Below are positions 37,851-53,227 of a stretch of 64,000 nucleotides of DNA, one piece after another. The stretch's first letter is position 1. The number at the start of each line of letters is the position of its first letter. Under the pieces are notes generated by a model. It did no database searches. It was not told the DNA's origin and saw nothing but the letters and a program-made list of their open reading frames with translations. The DNA is taken from NCBI RefSeq assembly GCF_947179515.1, contig NC_067488.1:38699842-38763841 (forward strand), read 5' to 3'. The position numbers were made by a program, and so were the translations under genes. This DNA is from Apodemus sylvaticus (Eukaryota > Chordata > Mammalia > Rodentia > Muridae).

Positions 37851-38462
37851 AGTGATGGTTTATATATGCTTGGCCGAAAGAGTGGCACTATTAGAAGGTG
37901 TGACCCTGTTAGAGTAGCTGTGGCCATGTTGGAGTTGTTGTGTCACTGTGGATGTGGTATTTAAGACCCTTATGCTAGCTGCCTAGAAGCCAGTATTCTG
38001 CTAGCAGCCTTCAAATAATGATATAGAACCCTCAGCAACTCCTGCACCATGATTGCCTAGATGCTGCTATGTGTTTGCCTTGATGCTAATGGCACAAACC
38101 TATCAACCTGTATAAGCCAGCACCAATTAAATGTTCTTATAAGAGCTGCCTTGGGAGTATACAGGGAGGAATCCATGGCTCCTGATACATAGGTAACTGA
38201 GGATGGCCTTGTCTGACACCAATGAGACAGGAGGCCCTTGGTCATGTGCAGGTTTGATGCCCCAACACATGGGGATGTTCGAAGGCAGGGGTGAGAAAGC
38301 ATCCTCATAGAGGCAATGGGGATGGAGGAGAGGGAGTTTGTGAGATGGGCCCATGGAGGGATAACCGTGAAGTGGGATGTAATTTGAGATGTAAATGAAT
38401 GAGATGATAAAAAATAGTTGCCTTGGTTGTAGTGTCTGTTCACAGCAGTAAAACTCTAACAC
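37851..38462 (+). mobile_element. URR1-like DNA transposon interrupted by an L1 tail
   Basis: The left part 37851-38154 ('GTGATGGTTTATATATGCTT', 'GAGTGGCACTATTAGAAGG', 'CACCAATTAAATGTTCTTAT') and right part 38416-38462 ('TGTCTGTTCACAGCAGTAAA') form one URR1-type element. It is split at 'TTGCCTTGG' by an L1 3' end. It has no transposase gene. Confidence 0.8.
38155..38415 (+). mobile_element. L1 3'UTR fragment nested in URR1
   Basis: It has 3'UTR wording 'ATGGCTCCTGATACATAGGT', 'ACTGAGGATGGCCTTGTC' and 'TAATTTGAGATGTAAATGAA' with an A-rich tail. It is flanked by 11-bp duplications AGCTGCCTTGG (38144-38154) and AGTTGCCTTGG (38416-38426), one mismatch apart, which are copies of URR1 sequence. 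Confidence 0.85.
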
Positions 38463-40379
38463 AGCAACATATCAAGAGTTTACAACATGCATAAATTGCT
38501 GTAGTTAACTTCTGTTTCCTGTAATGGACAGAAGATGAATGAATAACTAAATTAATACAAATCACCAATGGAGATAAGAATTATAAAATGTGAAAAGAAA
38601 GAGGATTTAATATACTTAGTCTAGGGTACAACTCTCAGACTTAACTAGGATATTAAGGACATTAAAGGCTGGATTGACAAGAAGGACCCAATTAGTTCTA
38701 GGTTTAAACAAATTTGTGGTAGAGGCTGTCAGCACAGGTATAGAGGGCTGGGGCACAAACAGAAGTTATGTCTTTAAGAGTTAGTAAGAGTTCTATGAAA
38801 GTTTGGACTTAACTTCTACTTCTTATGATTTGCCATAAATAGTCCATCTCTGAGAAACTTTGATAATTTTAGTTTAAAATGGAGGTGCTGCTGTGCTCAA
38901 GGAAGTTTATGGGATTAACTATAGACCTCTTAGGCTTCTATCTTATTTATCTAAGACAACTACAGAATAGCCTTTTGAGGATTCCCTTAAATATGGACAA
39001 GACCTTCTTACAGTTCTGGAATTCTGAAACCCCACAATCAAAGGGCTGGTCAACCCAGCCTTTGTCGTGGCTCAAATGCATCTGACTTCTTGCTGTTGCT
39101 TCCCAGGGCAGACAGAATAATAGCCCTATTCTCTTAGTTGCCTTTGAGAATACCAGTCTCATGATCAGGGCCACATGCCCATAGTCTTATTATAGAGAAT
39201 TACTTCCTAACTATTCCACTGCAAATTACAATAGTGGCGGAGGATAAGGGCTTCCACATGTGGAGTCAGAGAGCATCACTGAGTTTTTACTAAGAAACGT
39301 ATCCAACTCATAGCAGTTCAGGTTGTATCAGTTCTTTACTCAATGATCATTGCTGTTTCTCATTTCACACAGAGAAGATACCAAAGCCTTCAACACACAC
39401 TGGACCACAGAGCTCAGGAGGCACCAGCAAAGGCCAGCACATGCCAAGGCCTTGCCCTAGGTCTTTGTTCTGTCTGGCTATCACTTCCCCCATATCGCTG
39501 TGGATAAACCACACCTCTGTTGCTATTATATGTTTGTTCAAATAGCTTCTTTTTCACTTAGGTCTAGTATCACCTCAATCCCCATTGGAAAAGGAACCTC
39601 TTGTCTTACCACACTTAATCTACACACTTATAGTGTTTGTTGGTGATTATCTGTTCACCCCTCCAAGCATATATTCTGCTCAAGAAGGAAGGGCTAGTGC
39701 CTGCTTGACATGCTGGCATCTTCTTAGATGTTAGATCTTAGAGCTCAGGAGTGAGCATCTGGGCTTACTGATGACAAGGAATTGTCAGAATCACTGCTGT
39801 TCATACCCAAGTCAGATGGTATTTTAAAAAATATCAACAAGGGTATAGATGACATCTAGGCATAGAGACTAATATTCTGAGGAAACACTTAATACTTTAC
39901 ATAAGATAAGAATTTCTTCCTTTCCTTGTGTCTTTTGGCCTCCTCACCTAAAGCAACAGCAGAAATAATACACAAAATATATTAAAAATAATCAATTCAG
40001 TTTAACACATTGAACAGAGCTTATGGAAAGATGAAGTGTAGCTGTCTAATTAGAGAATTAATGTAGGAGGTAAATACTGCCGGAAAGACCCCCATTAAGT
40101 CCTGACTTACTACACTATTTCATTATGTTTTAATTACTCTAGGTGATTTGTGGCTGGAGACAGATGCCATGCATCATGGGAGATTTAACTACTGTGATTT
40201 TCCATTATGCTGGGAGTTTTGGTGCAGGAGGGAGACAAGAACTGAAATAAGCCCCGAAACCTTACTTCAGAGGAAGTATACATTGTGGAGAAAATGTATT
40301 TTTTCCTTAGGTGGTCTCATTGACAAATAAATATAATCAAAAGCACTGGCAAAGAGTTGCCAGGAAGCTGGGTGGAGCA

Positions 40380-40380
<1 letters not shown>
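38463..40380. other. Unique AT-rich sequence, no gene recognised
   Basis: No recognised exon, RNA gene or mobile element. Confidence 0.5.

Positions 40381-40428
<48 letters not shown>
40381..40428. repeat. (TA)n microsatellite
   Basis: 24 pure TA units. Confidence 0.97.
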
Positions 40429-44018
<3,590 letters not shown>

Positions 44019-44038
44019 CTCTCTCTCTCTCTCCTCTG

Positions 44039-44072
<34 letters not shown>

Positions 44073-44124
44073 ACACACACATACACACACACGCACACGC
44101 ACATGCACACGCACATGCACACGC

Positions 44125-44166
<42 letters not shown>
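44019..44166. repeat. (CT)n-(CA)n compound microsatellite with CACG/CATG units
   Basis: CT and CTGT units, then CA units with alternating CACG and CATG variants, then pure CA. Confidence 0.97.
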
Positions 44167-44168
<2 letters not shown>

Positions 44169-44470
44169 CTCATGTAGTGACCAGCCCAGGGCCCACATAT
44201 TTTTCATTAAATATTTATTTTTATTATTATCATTATTTTTATTAGATATATTCTTTATTTACATTTCAAATGATTTCCCCTTTCCTGGTTCCCCCCTCCT
44301 GTAAGTCCTCTTCCCTCCCCTGTTCCCCAATCCACCCCTTCCTGCTTCCCTGTCCTGATATTCCCTGACACTGCTGCACTGAGCCTTTCTAGGATCAGGG
44401 GCCTCTCCTTTCTTCTTCTTGGGCTTTATTTGATTTGTGAATTGTGTCTTAGATATTTTAAGCTTCTAGA

Positions 44471-46304
44471 CTAATATCCACTTATCAGTAAGTGCATACC
44501 ATGAGTGTTCCTTTGTGATTGGGTTACCTCACTTAAGATGATGTTTTCTAGTTCCATCCATTTGCCTAAGAATTTCATGAATTCATTGTTTATAATGGCT
44601 GAATAGTACTCCATTGTGTTTATATACCACAGTTTCTGTATCCATTCCTCTGTTGAGGGACATCTGGGTTCTTTCCATCTTCTGGCTATTATAAATAAGG
44701 CAGTTATGATAATAGTGGAACATGTGTCCTTATTACATGTAGGAGCATCTTCTGGGTATATGCCCAGGAGTAGTATATCTGGGTCCACAGGTAGTACTAT
44801 GTCTAATTTTCTGAGGAATTGCCAAACTGATTTCCAGAGTGGTTTTACCAGCTTGCAATCCCCCAAACAATGGAGAAGTCTTCATTTTCCCCCACATCCT
44901 CTCCAGCATCTGCTGTACCCTGAGTTTTTCATCTTAGCCATTTTGACCAGTGTAAGGTGGAATCTCAGTGTTGTTTTGATTTGCATTTCCCTGAAAACTA
45001 AGGATGCTGAACATTACTTTAGGTACCCACTTGTGTTGAGTATAGGCTTTTATAGTAGGATATAATAATTTTTTTAATTTACTCAGTTTCTGTAGTTATT
45101 TCTCCCATTTCATTTCTGATTTTGTTAATTTGGATACTGTCTCTGTGCCTTCTGGTTAGTCTGCTAAAGGTTTATCTATCTTGTTGATTTTCTCAAGGAA
45201 ACAACTCCTGGTTTTGTTGATTCTTTGTATAGTTCTTTTTGTTTCAACATGGATGATTTCAGCCCTGAGTTGCATGATTTCTTGCCTTCTACTCCTCCTG
45301 GGTGTATTAGCTTCTTGCTGTTCTAAAGCTTTTAGGTGTGCTGTTAAGCTGCTACTGTATGCTCTACCAGCTTCTTTTTGTAGGCATTCTAATATGAGTT
45401 TTCCTCTTAGCACTGCTTTCATTGTGTCCCATAAATTTGGTTATGTTGTTCCTTCATTTTCATTAAATTCTAAAAATGTTTTTATTTCTTTCCTTATTTT
45501 TTCCTTGACCAGGATATCATTGAGAAGTGCATTGTTCAGCTTCCATGTGTGTGTGTGTGTGGGGGGCTTTCTGTTGTTTTTGTTGCTATTGAAGACCACC
45601 CTTACTCCATAGTGATCTGATAGGAGGCAGGGAATTAGTTCGATCGATCTTCTTATATCTGTTGAGGTCTGTTTTTTGACCAGATATATTGTCAATTTTG
45701 GAGAAGGTACCATGAGGGGCTGAGAAGAAGGTATATTCTTATGATTTAGGATGAAATGTTCTATGGATATCTATTAAATCCATTTGGTCCAAAACTTCTG
45801 TTAGTTTCACTGTGTCTCTGTTTAGTTTGTGTTTCCCTGATCTGTCCATTGTGGACAGTGGGGTGTTTAAGTGACCCACAATTATTGTGTGGGGTTTGAT
45901 GTGTGCTTTAAGCTTTAGTAAAGTTTCTTTACAAATGAGGGTGCCCCTGTATTTGGGGCATAGTTGTTCAAAATTGAGAGTTCTTCCTGGTAGATTTTTC
46001 CTTTCATAAGTATAAAGTATCCTTCTGTGTCTTTTTTGATGACTTTTGGTTGAAAGTCTATTTTATAGGATATTAGAATGGCTACTCCAGCTTGTTTCCT
46101 GGGACCATTTGCTTGGCAAACTGTTTTCCAGCACTTTACTCTAAGGTAGTGTTTGTCTTTGACACTGAGATGCATTTCCTGTACGCAGTAAAATGTTGGA
46201 TATTGTTTACGAATCCAGTCTGTTAGTCTATGTCTTTTTATTGGGGAATTGAGTCTATTGATGTTAAGAGATATTATGGAATAGTGATTGTCGCTTCCTG
46301 CTAT
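44471..46304 (-). pseudogene. ORF2 remnant of L1 copy C
   Basis: The start position holds ATA (46304-46302) instead of ATG, with a stop shortly upstream. The endonuclease region keeps the catalytic Glu ('VQEMHLSVKDKHYLRVK') and 'SDHYGVRV' with Asp-His, but the protein is split by frameshifts and a stop near 45915 and 45441. The RT domain is almost completely deleted at about 45025. The C-terminus ('HGMHLLISGY') ends at 44471. It is not functional. Confidence 0.92.
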
Positions 46305-46362
46305 TTATGATGTAATTTTTATGTTTGTGTATTTATCTTCTTTTGGGTTTGTTGAAAGAAGA

Positions 46363-47448
46363 TTAATTTCTTGCTTTTTCTAGTGTGTAGTTTTCCTCCT
46401 TTTGTTGGTGTTTTCCATTCATTATCCTTTGAAGGGCTGGATTTGTGAAAAGATACTGTATAAATTTGTTTTTGTCATGAAAAACCTTGGTTTCTCCATC
46501 TATGGTAATTGAGAGATTTACTGGAATTAGCAGTCTGGGTTGGCATTTGTTTTCCCTTAGGGTCTGCATGACATCAGCCCAGGCTCTTCAGGCTTTCATA
46601 GTTTCAGATGAGAAGGCTGATGTAATTCTGATAGGTCTACCTTTATATGTTACTTGACCTTTTCCCCTTACTGCTTTTAAAATTCTTTCTTTGTTTAATA
46701 CATTTGGTGTTTCAGTTATTATGTGACAAGAGGAATTTCTTTTCTGGTCAAATCTATTTGGAGTTCTGTAGGCTTCTTGTATGTTCCTGGGCATCTCTTT
46801 CTTTAGGTTAGGGAAGTTTTCTTCTATAACATTGTTGAAGACAATTACTGGCCCTTTAAGTTGGAAATCTACACTCTCTTCTATGCCTATTTTCCTTAGG
46901 TTTGATCTTCTCATTTTGTTCTGGATTTCCTGGATGTTTGGGGTCAGGAGCTTTATGCATTTTTCATCTTCTTTGATTATTATATCAATCCTTTCTATGG
47001 TATCTTCTGCATCTGAGATTCTTTCTTCTATCTCTTGTATTCTGCGGTTGATGCTTGGATCCATGACTCTTGACTTCTTTCCTAGGTTTTCTATGCCTCA
47101 AGTTGTTTCCCTTTGTGATTTCATTATTGTTTCTACCTCATTCTTTAGATCCTGGATGGCTTTGTTTAATTCCTTCACCTGTTTTGTTGTATTTTCCCTT
47201 AGTTCTTCAAGGACTTCGTGCTGTTTACTTGTGTTCTCCTGTATTTCTTTAAGGCAGTTTTTTATGTCCTTCTTGAAAGCCTCCATGAAGCTCTCCATCA
47301 GCATCATGACCTGTGATTTTAAATCCAAATCTTGCTTTCCTGGTGTACTGGGGTATCCAGGACTTGCTGTTGTGGGAGAATTGGGTTTGGATGGTGCCTT
47401 ATTGCCTTGATTACTGATAGCAACATTCCTAAGTTTGTCTTTTGCCAT
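46363..47448 (-). pseudogene. ORF1 remnant of L1 copy C
   Basis: It starts at the ATG at 47448 ('MAKDKLRNVAISNQGNKAP'). The coiled-coil part is short and lacks the 66-bp tandem units found in the copy at 53-54 kb. A TGA at 47098-47100 after 'KSQRETT' and a second break at about 46588-46569 split it. In between, 'RIQEIEERISDAED' and the C-terminal domain 'QVTYKGRPIRITSAFS' are intact. The overall span (1,086 bp) is near the normal ORF1 length for murine rodents. Confidence 0.92.
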
Positions 47449-47959
47449 CTGGTTATCTCTGGTGTTAGTTGGCCCTGTTGTCACTGGCTGGTGCTTGCCT
47501 CTCCTGTGTGCCTGCAGGCCTATCTCAGCAACCTTCGGTGACCTGCTTTCCCCTGGCAGATTGCTGTGATGCTGATGACTTCCTGGGTGCAGGTGGAGTC
47601 CTGGCGGAGTGTGTCCCAAGCAATTCTCTACTCTGCTGATCCCTGCCTACCAATCCGTTACACAGTCACAGGAGCCAAAATGGTGGCCAAGACCCACTCT
47701 CATGTAGATATATTTCAGTATGTAGCTCTGAGACACAATCAACTCTGAATGCAGTCTGTGCTGGCTGTCTCCTCGTGCCACTGGGTGTATAGCTGGCTTC
47801 CTGGGCCACTTGGAGATGGCGTGCTGTGGCAGAGGATGTTCCAGGTCCATAGCCAGAAATCGGAGGGTTTTTGCCAGAGGCCTCAGGACAGGATCCTCCA
47901 ATCTGGAGGGCCAGTCTCAGCTCTGTAGGCTGCCTCCTCAATGCTCTCATTGAATATTT

Positions 47960-49078
47960 TTTAAAGCCACAAGGATGCCCCCCATTCTCTGGGGAGCCTA
48001 CTTTTATAGGATTTTTGGCATTCTGATATATGACTTCTGTGTAGTGTGTTCTGCATGAATTATTTATGCTTTGATGTTTCTTCTGAATCATACTCCATAT
48101 TATATCCATCTACAATTTTAAATTATCCAACAAAGTAGTTAAAACATGCAATTAGGTGATCAGCTTCAATAAGTACATCATAGGCTAATGAGTTTTTCCC
48201 TTGGGATTGGAAGCTATCCCATGTTCTGCTGACTATTGGTAAGGGGAATGGCCACCTGTGGTAGAAATATGAATTTCTAAATTATGAATATATTTATCAA
48301 GTGGTGTTGATGTAATAATGACAGGTCTATTGCCTTTAAACACTTTTGCTGTACATTATCAGTTAGAATATCCTGGTATATAACCTGATCTTGAAATATA
48401 GCTCATGAACTATCTACTGTATACCTAACATATGGTTACAGCTTCACAGAAATAGTAACTGGGGAAATTTGATGGTCTTCATTCGTCTGTCCTTACTTGG
48501 GATTGTTCAAGGACAGGGAAGCCACTATAATTTTCACAAGTGATAAGATGTTTCAGTGTCCAATAGCTCTTCAGAAGAGAAGAGAGAGCAAAGAGCCTTT
48601 TCTCCATTGTAACATCCAAAGTATAAGGATGTTACCTAAGTACACACTCATGATTGACACTTGTTCCTGCCTGAAAAGCCCTGGCCCATCATGCTTGAAA
48701 ACGTATATAGAGAGGGAATGTGATGCATCCTAGAAATCTACTGGGAAATCCAGCTATCTAAAGGGTGTTCTGTATGGAAAAATAAAAATGAACAAAAACA
48801 ATAAATGATGCATAAAAATTCCACCAATATGAAAAATCTTTCATATAAAAGGGTCCATAAGCCCCCTTTCTTTATGATATGTGTTTGCCTATCACTATTT
48901 ATTATTGAAGTAATTGTTTAGTACCACCAACATGTTTTCTAAATGTATGGAAGCTATCCACTCCAAATCTTCAGACTCTATAGTGGCTAGAGCAGGATTT
49001 GTCCCTTGAGGCAGATACATTTATTTAGACTTTTCTTAATGACATCACATGTAAAGGGAGAGGAATTGTAGGTCAGAG
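47960..49078. other. Unique sequence between two L1 copies
   Basis: No gene recognised. It separates the older L1 copy C from the younger full-length L1; both point to the - strand. Confidence 0.5.
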
Positions 49079-49344
49079 TCAATTGTACATTTCTTTTTTT
49101 TTTATTCGATATAATTTATTTACATTTCAAATGATTTCCACTTTTCTAGCCCCCCCAACTCCCCGAAAGTCCCGTAAGCCCCCTTCTCTTCCCCTGTCCT
49201 CCCATCCACCCCTTCCCACTTCCCCGTTCTGGTTTTGCTGAATACTATTTCACTGAGTCTTTCCAGAACCAGGGGCCACTCCTCCTTTCTTCTTGTACCT
49301 CATTTGATGTGTGGATTATGTTTTGGGTATTCCAGTTTTCTAGG

Positions 49345-52300
49345 TTAATATCCACTTATTAGTGAGTGCATACCATGATTCACCTTTTGAGTCTGGGTTA
49401 CCTCACTTAGTATGATATTCTCTAGCTCCATCCATTTGCCTAAGAATTTCATGAATTCATTGTTTCTAATGGCTGAATAGTACTCCATTGTGTAGATACA
49501 CCACATTTTTTGCATCCACTCTTCTGTTGAGGGATACCTGGGTTCTTTCCAGCATCTGGCAATTATAAATAGGGCTGCTATGAACATGGTAGAACATGTA
49601 TCCTTATTACATGGTGGGGAGTCTTCTGGGTATATGCCCAGGAGTGGTATAGCAGGATCTTCTGGAAGTGAGGTGCCCAGTTTTCGGAGGAACCGCCAGA
49701 CTGATTTCCAGAGTGGTTGTACCAATTTGCAACCCCACCAGCAGTGGAGGAGTGTCCCTCTTTCTCCACACCCTCTCCAACACCTGCTGTCTCCTGAATT
49801 TTTAATCTTAGCCATTCTGACTGGTGTAAGATGAAATCTTAGGGTTGTTTTGATTTGCATTTCCCTAATGACTAATGAAGTTGAGCATTTTTTAAGATGC
49901 TTCTCTGCCATCCGAAGTTCTTCAGGTGAGAATTCTTTGTTTAACTCTGTACCCCATTTTTTAATAGGGTTGTTTGGTTTTCTGGAGTCTAACTTCTTGA
50001 GTTCTTTATATATATTGGATATTAGCCCTCTATCTGATGTAGGATTGGTGAAGATCTTTTCCCAATTTGTTGGTTGCCGATTTGTCCTCTTGATGGTGTC
50101 CTTTGCCTTACAGAAACTTTGTAATTTTATGAGGTCCCATTTGTCAATTCTTGCTCTTAGAGCATATGCTATTGGTGTTCTGTTCAGAAACTTTCTCCCT
50201 GTACCGATGTCCTCAAGGGTCTTCTCCAGTTTCTTTTCTATTAGCTTCAGAGTGTCTGGCTTTATGTGTAGGTCCTTGATCCATTTGGATTTGAGCTTAG
50301 TACAAGGAGACAAGGATGGATCAATTCGCATTCTTCTGCATGCTGACCTCCAGTTGAACCAGCACCATTTGTTGAAAAGGCTATCTTTTTTCCATTGGAT
50401 GTTTTCAGCCTCTTTGTCGAGGATCAAGTGGCCATAGGTGTGTGGGCTCATTTCTGGATCTTCAGTCCTGTTCCATTGATCCTCCTGTCTGTCACTGTAC
50501 TAATACCATGCAGTTTTTAACACTATTGCTCTGTAGTATTGCTTGAGGTCAGGGATACTGATTCCCCCAGATTTTCTTTTGTTGCTGAGAATAGTTTTAG
50601 CTATCCTGGGTTTTTTGTTGTTCCATATGAATTTGATAATTGCTCTTTCTAACTCTGTGAAGAATTGAGTTGGGATTTTGATGGGTATTGCATTGAATCT
50701 GTATAGTGCTTTAGGCAGAATGGCCATTTTAACTATATTGATTCTACCGATCCATGAGCATGGGAGGTTTTCCCATTTTTTGAGGTCTTCTTCCATTTCC
50801 TTCTTCAGAGTCTTGAAGTTCTTGTCATACAGATCTTTCACATGTTTGGTAAGAGTCACCCCAAGATACTTTATACTGTTTGAGGGTATTTTGAAGGGGG
50901 TCATTTCCCTAATTTCTTTCTCAGCCTGCTTATCCTTTGAGTATAGGAAGGCCACTGATTTGCTTGAGTTGATTTTATAACCTGCCACTTTGCTGAAGTT
51001 GTTTATCAGCTGTAGGAGCTCTCTAGTGGAGTTCTTTGGGTCACTTAGGTAGACGATCATGTCGTCTGCAAATAATGATAGTTTGAGTTCTTCCTTTCCA
51101 ATTTGTATCCCTTTGACCTCCTTATGTTGTCGAATTGCCCGAGCTAGTACCTCAAGTACAATATTGAAAAGATAAGGAGAAAGGGGGCAGCCTTGTCTGG
51201 TCCCTGATTTCAGTGGGATTGCTTCAAGTTTCTCTCCATTTAGTTTGATGCTGGCTACCGGTTTGCTGTATATTGCTTTTACTATGTTTAGGTATGGGCC
51301 TTGAATTCCTGTCCTTTCCAAGAGTTTAAGCATGAAGGGATGCTGAATTTTGTCAAATGCCTTTTCAGCATCCAATGAAATGACCATGTGGTTTTGTTCT
51401 TTGAGTTTGTTTATGTAGTGGATTGTATTGATGGATTTCTGTATATTGAACCAACCCTGCATTCCCGAGATAAAGCCTACTTGATCATGGTGGATGATCG
51501 TTTTGATGTGTTCTTGGATTCGGTTGGCAAGAATTTTGTTGAGTATTTTTGCATCGATGTTCATAAGGGAAATTGGTCTGAAGTTCTCTTTCTTTGTTGG
51601 ATCTTTTTGTGGCTTTGGTATCAGCGTAATTGTGGCTTCGTAGAAGGAATTGGGTAGTGTTCCTTCTGTTTCTATTTTGTGGAATAGTTTGAAGAGTATT
51701 GGTGTTAACTCTTCTTTGAAGGTCTGGTAGAATTCTGCACTGAAGCCATCTGGTCCTGTGCTTTTTTTGGTTGGAAGACTTTCTATGACTCCTTCTATTT
51801 CTTTAGGCATTATTGGATATTTAGATGGTCTAGTTGGTCCTGATTTAATTTTGGTATTTGGTGTCTGTCAAGGAAATTGTCCATTTCCTCCAGATTCTCC
51901 AGTTGTGTTGAGTACAGGCTCTTGTAGTAGGATCTGATGATTTTTTGGATTTCCTCAGTTTCCGTTGTTATATCTCCCTTTTCATTTCTAAGTTTGTTAA
52001 TTTGGATACTTTCTCTGTGCCCTTTGGTCAGTCTGGCTAAGGGTTTATCTATCTTGTTGATTTTCTCAAAGAACCAGCTCCTGGTTTTGTTGATTTTTTG
52101 TATGGTTCTCTTTGTTTCTACTTGATTGATTTCGGCCCTGAGTTTGATGATTTCCTGCCTTCTACTCCTCCTGGGTGAAATAGCTTCTTTTTGTTCTAGG
52201 GCTTTCAGGTGTGTCATTAAGCTGGTAATGTATGCTCTCTCCATTTTCTTTTTGGAGGCACTCAGGGCTATGAGTTTTCCTCTTAGCACTGCTTTCATTG

Positions 52301-53168
52301 TGTCCCATAGATTTGGGTATGTTGTTTTTTCATTTTCATTGTGTTCTACAAAGTCTTTAATTTCTTTCTTTATTTCTTCCTTGACCAAGTTATCATTGAG
52401 TAGAGTATTGTTCAGTTTCCATGTGTATGTGGGTTTTCTGTTGTTTCTGTTGCTATTGAAGACCACTTTTATTCCATAGTGATTAGATAGGAGGCATGGG
52501 ATTAGTTCTATCTTCTTATATTTGTTGAGGTCTGTCTTGTGACCAATTATATGGTCGATTTTGGAGAAGGTACCATGAGGTGCTGAGAAAAAGGTATATT
52601 CTTTTGTTTTAGGATAGAATGTTCTATATATATCTGTTAAATCTAATTGCTCCAAAGCTTCAATTAGTTTCATTGTGTCCCTGTTTAGTTTCTGTTTTCC
52701 TGATCGGTCCATTGAGCAAAGTGCAGTGTTGAAGTCACCCACAATTATTGTGTTAGGTGCAATGTGTGCTTTTAGTTTTAATAAAGTTTCTTTTACGAAA
52801 GAGGGTGCCCTTGCATTTGGGGCATAGATGTTCAGGATTGACAGTTCTTCTTTTTGTATTTTTCCTTTGACCAGCAAGAAGTGTCCCTCAGGGTCTCTTT
52901 TGATGACTTTGGGTTGAAAGTCAATTTTATCTGATATTAAAATGGCTACTCCAGCTTGTTTCTTGAGACCATTTGCTTGTAAAATTGTCTTCCAGCCTTT
53001 TACTCTAAGGTAGTGTTTGTCTTTGACCCTGAGGTGTGTTTACTGTAAGCAGCAAAATGTAGGGTCCTGTTTACGTATCCAGTCAGTTAGTCTGTGTCTT
53101 TTTATTGGGGCATTAAGTCCATTGATGTTAAGAGATATTAAGGAATAGTGATTGTTACTTCCTATCAT
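49345..53168 (-). pseudogene. L1 ORF2, endonuclease-reverse transcriptase, three disabling lesions
   Basis: ORF2p nicks DNA and copies L1 RNA into the nick. The start is the ATG at 53168 ('MIGSNNHYSLISLNINGL'). Codon 43, the place of the catalytic endonuclease Glu (human E43), is TAA (53042-53040). 'VGDFNT' (Asp, Asn) is intact, but 'SNHYG' has Asn (52484-52482) where family members have Asp before the catalytic His. After 'DHLNI' one C is missing (about 51811-51816), shifting the frame. The RT core includes 'FADD' (51072-51061). Trp after 'KTAWY' is TAG (50502-50500). The C-terminal CX3CX7HX4C motif is intact, and the protein would end 'SLISGY'. Total length about 1,275 codons, normal for L1. 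Confidence 0.96.
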
Positions 53169-53227
53169 TTTTGACGTTATTTTTTAAATTTGAATGCTTA
53201 ACTTCTTTTGGGTTTGATGAAAGGTTA

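Larger units (their letters stand above)
44217..47947 (-). mobile_element. LINE-1 copy C: 5' end kept, about 2 kb internal deletion
   Basis: On the - strand: 5'UTR (47947-47449), ORF1 remnant, spacer, ORF2 remnant, 3'UTR and tail ending at 44217. The 5'UTR contains CCACCATTTTGGC, a YY1-like motif. Relative to the full-length copy, ORF2 jumps from the 'YYKSLYST' linker to near 'EKH..KCS' at about 45020-45035, removing about 2 kb that includes the RT core. Candidate 12-bp target duplications CATTRAATATTT (44205-44216 and 47948-47959) differ at one base. It is the same older subfamily as the copy at 1-3.7 kb. Confidence 0.92.
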
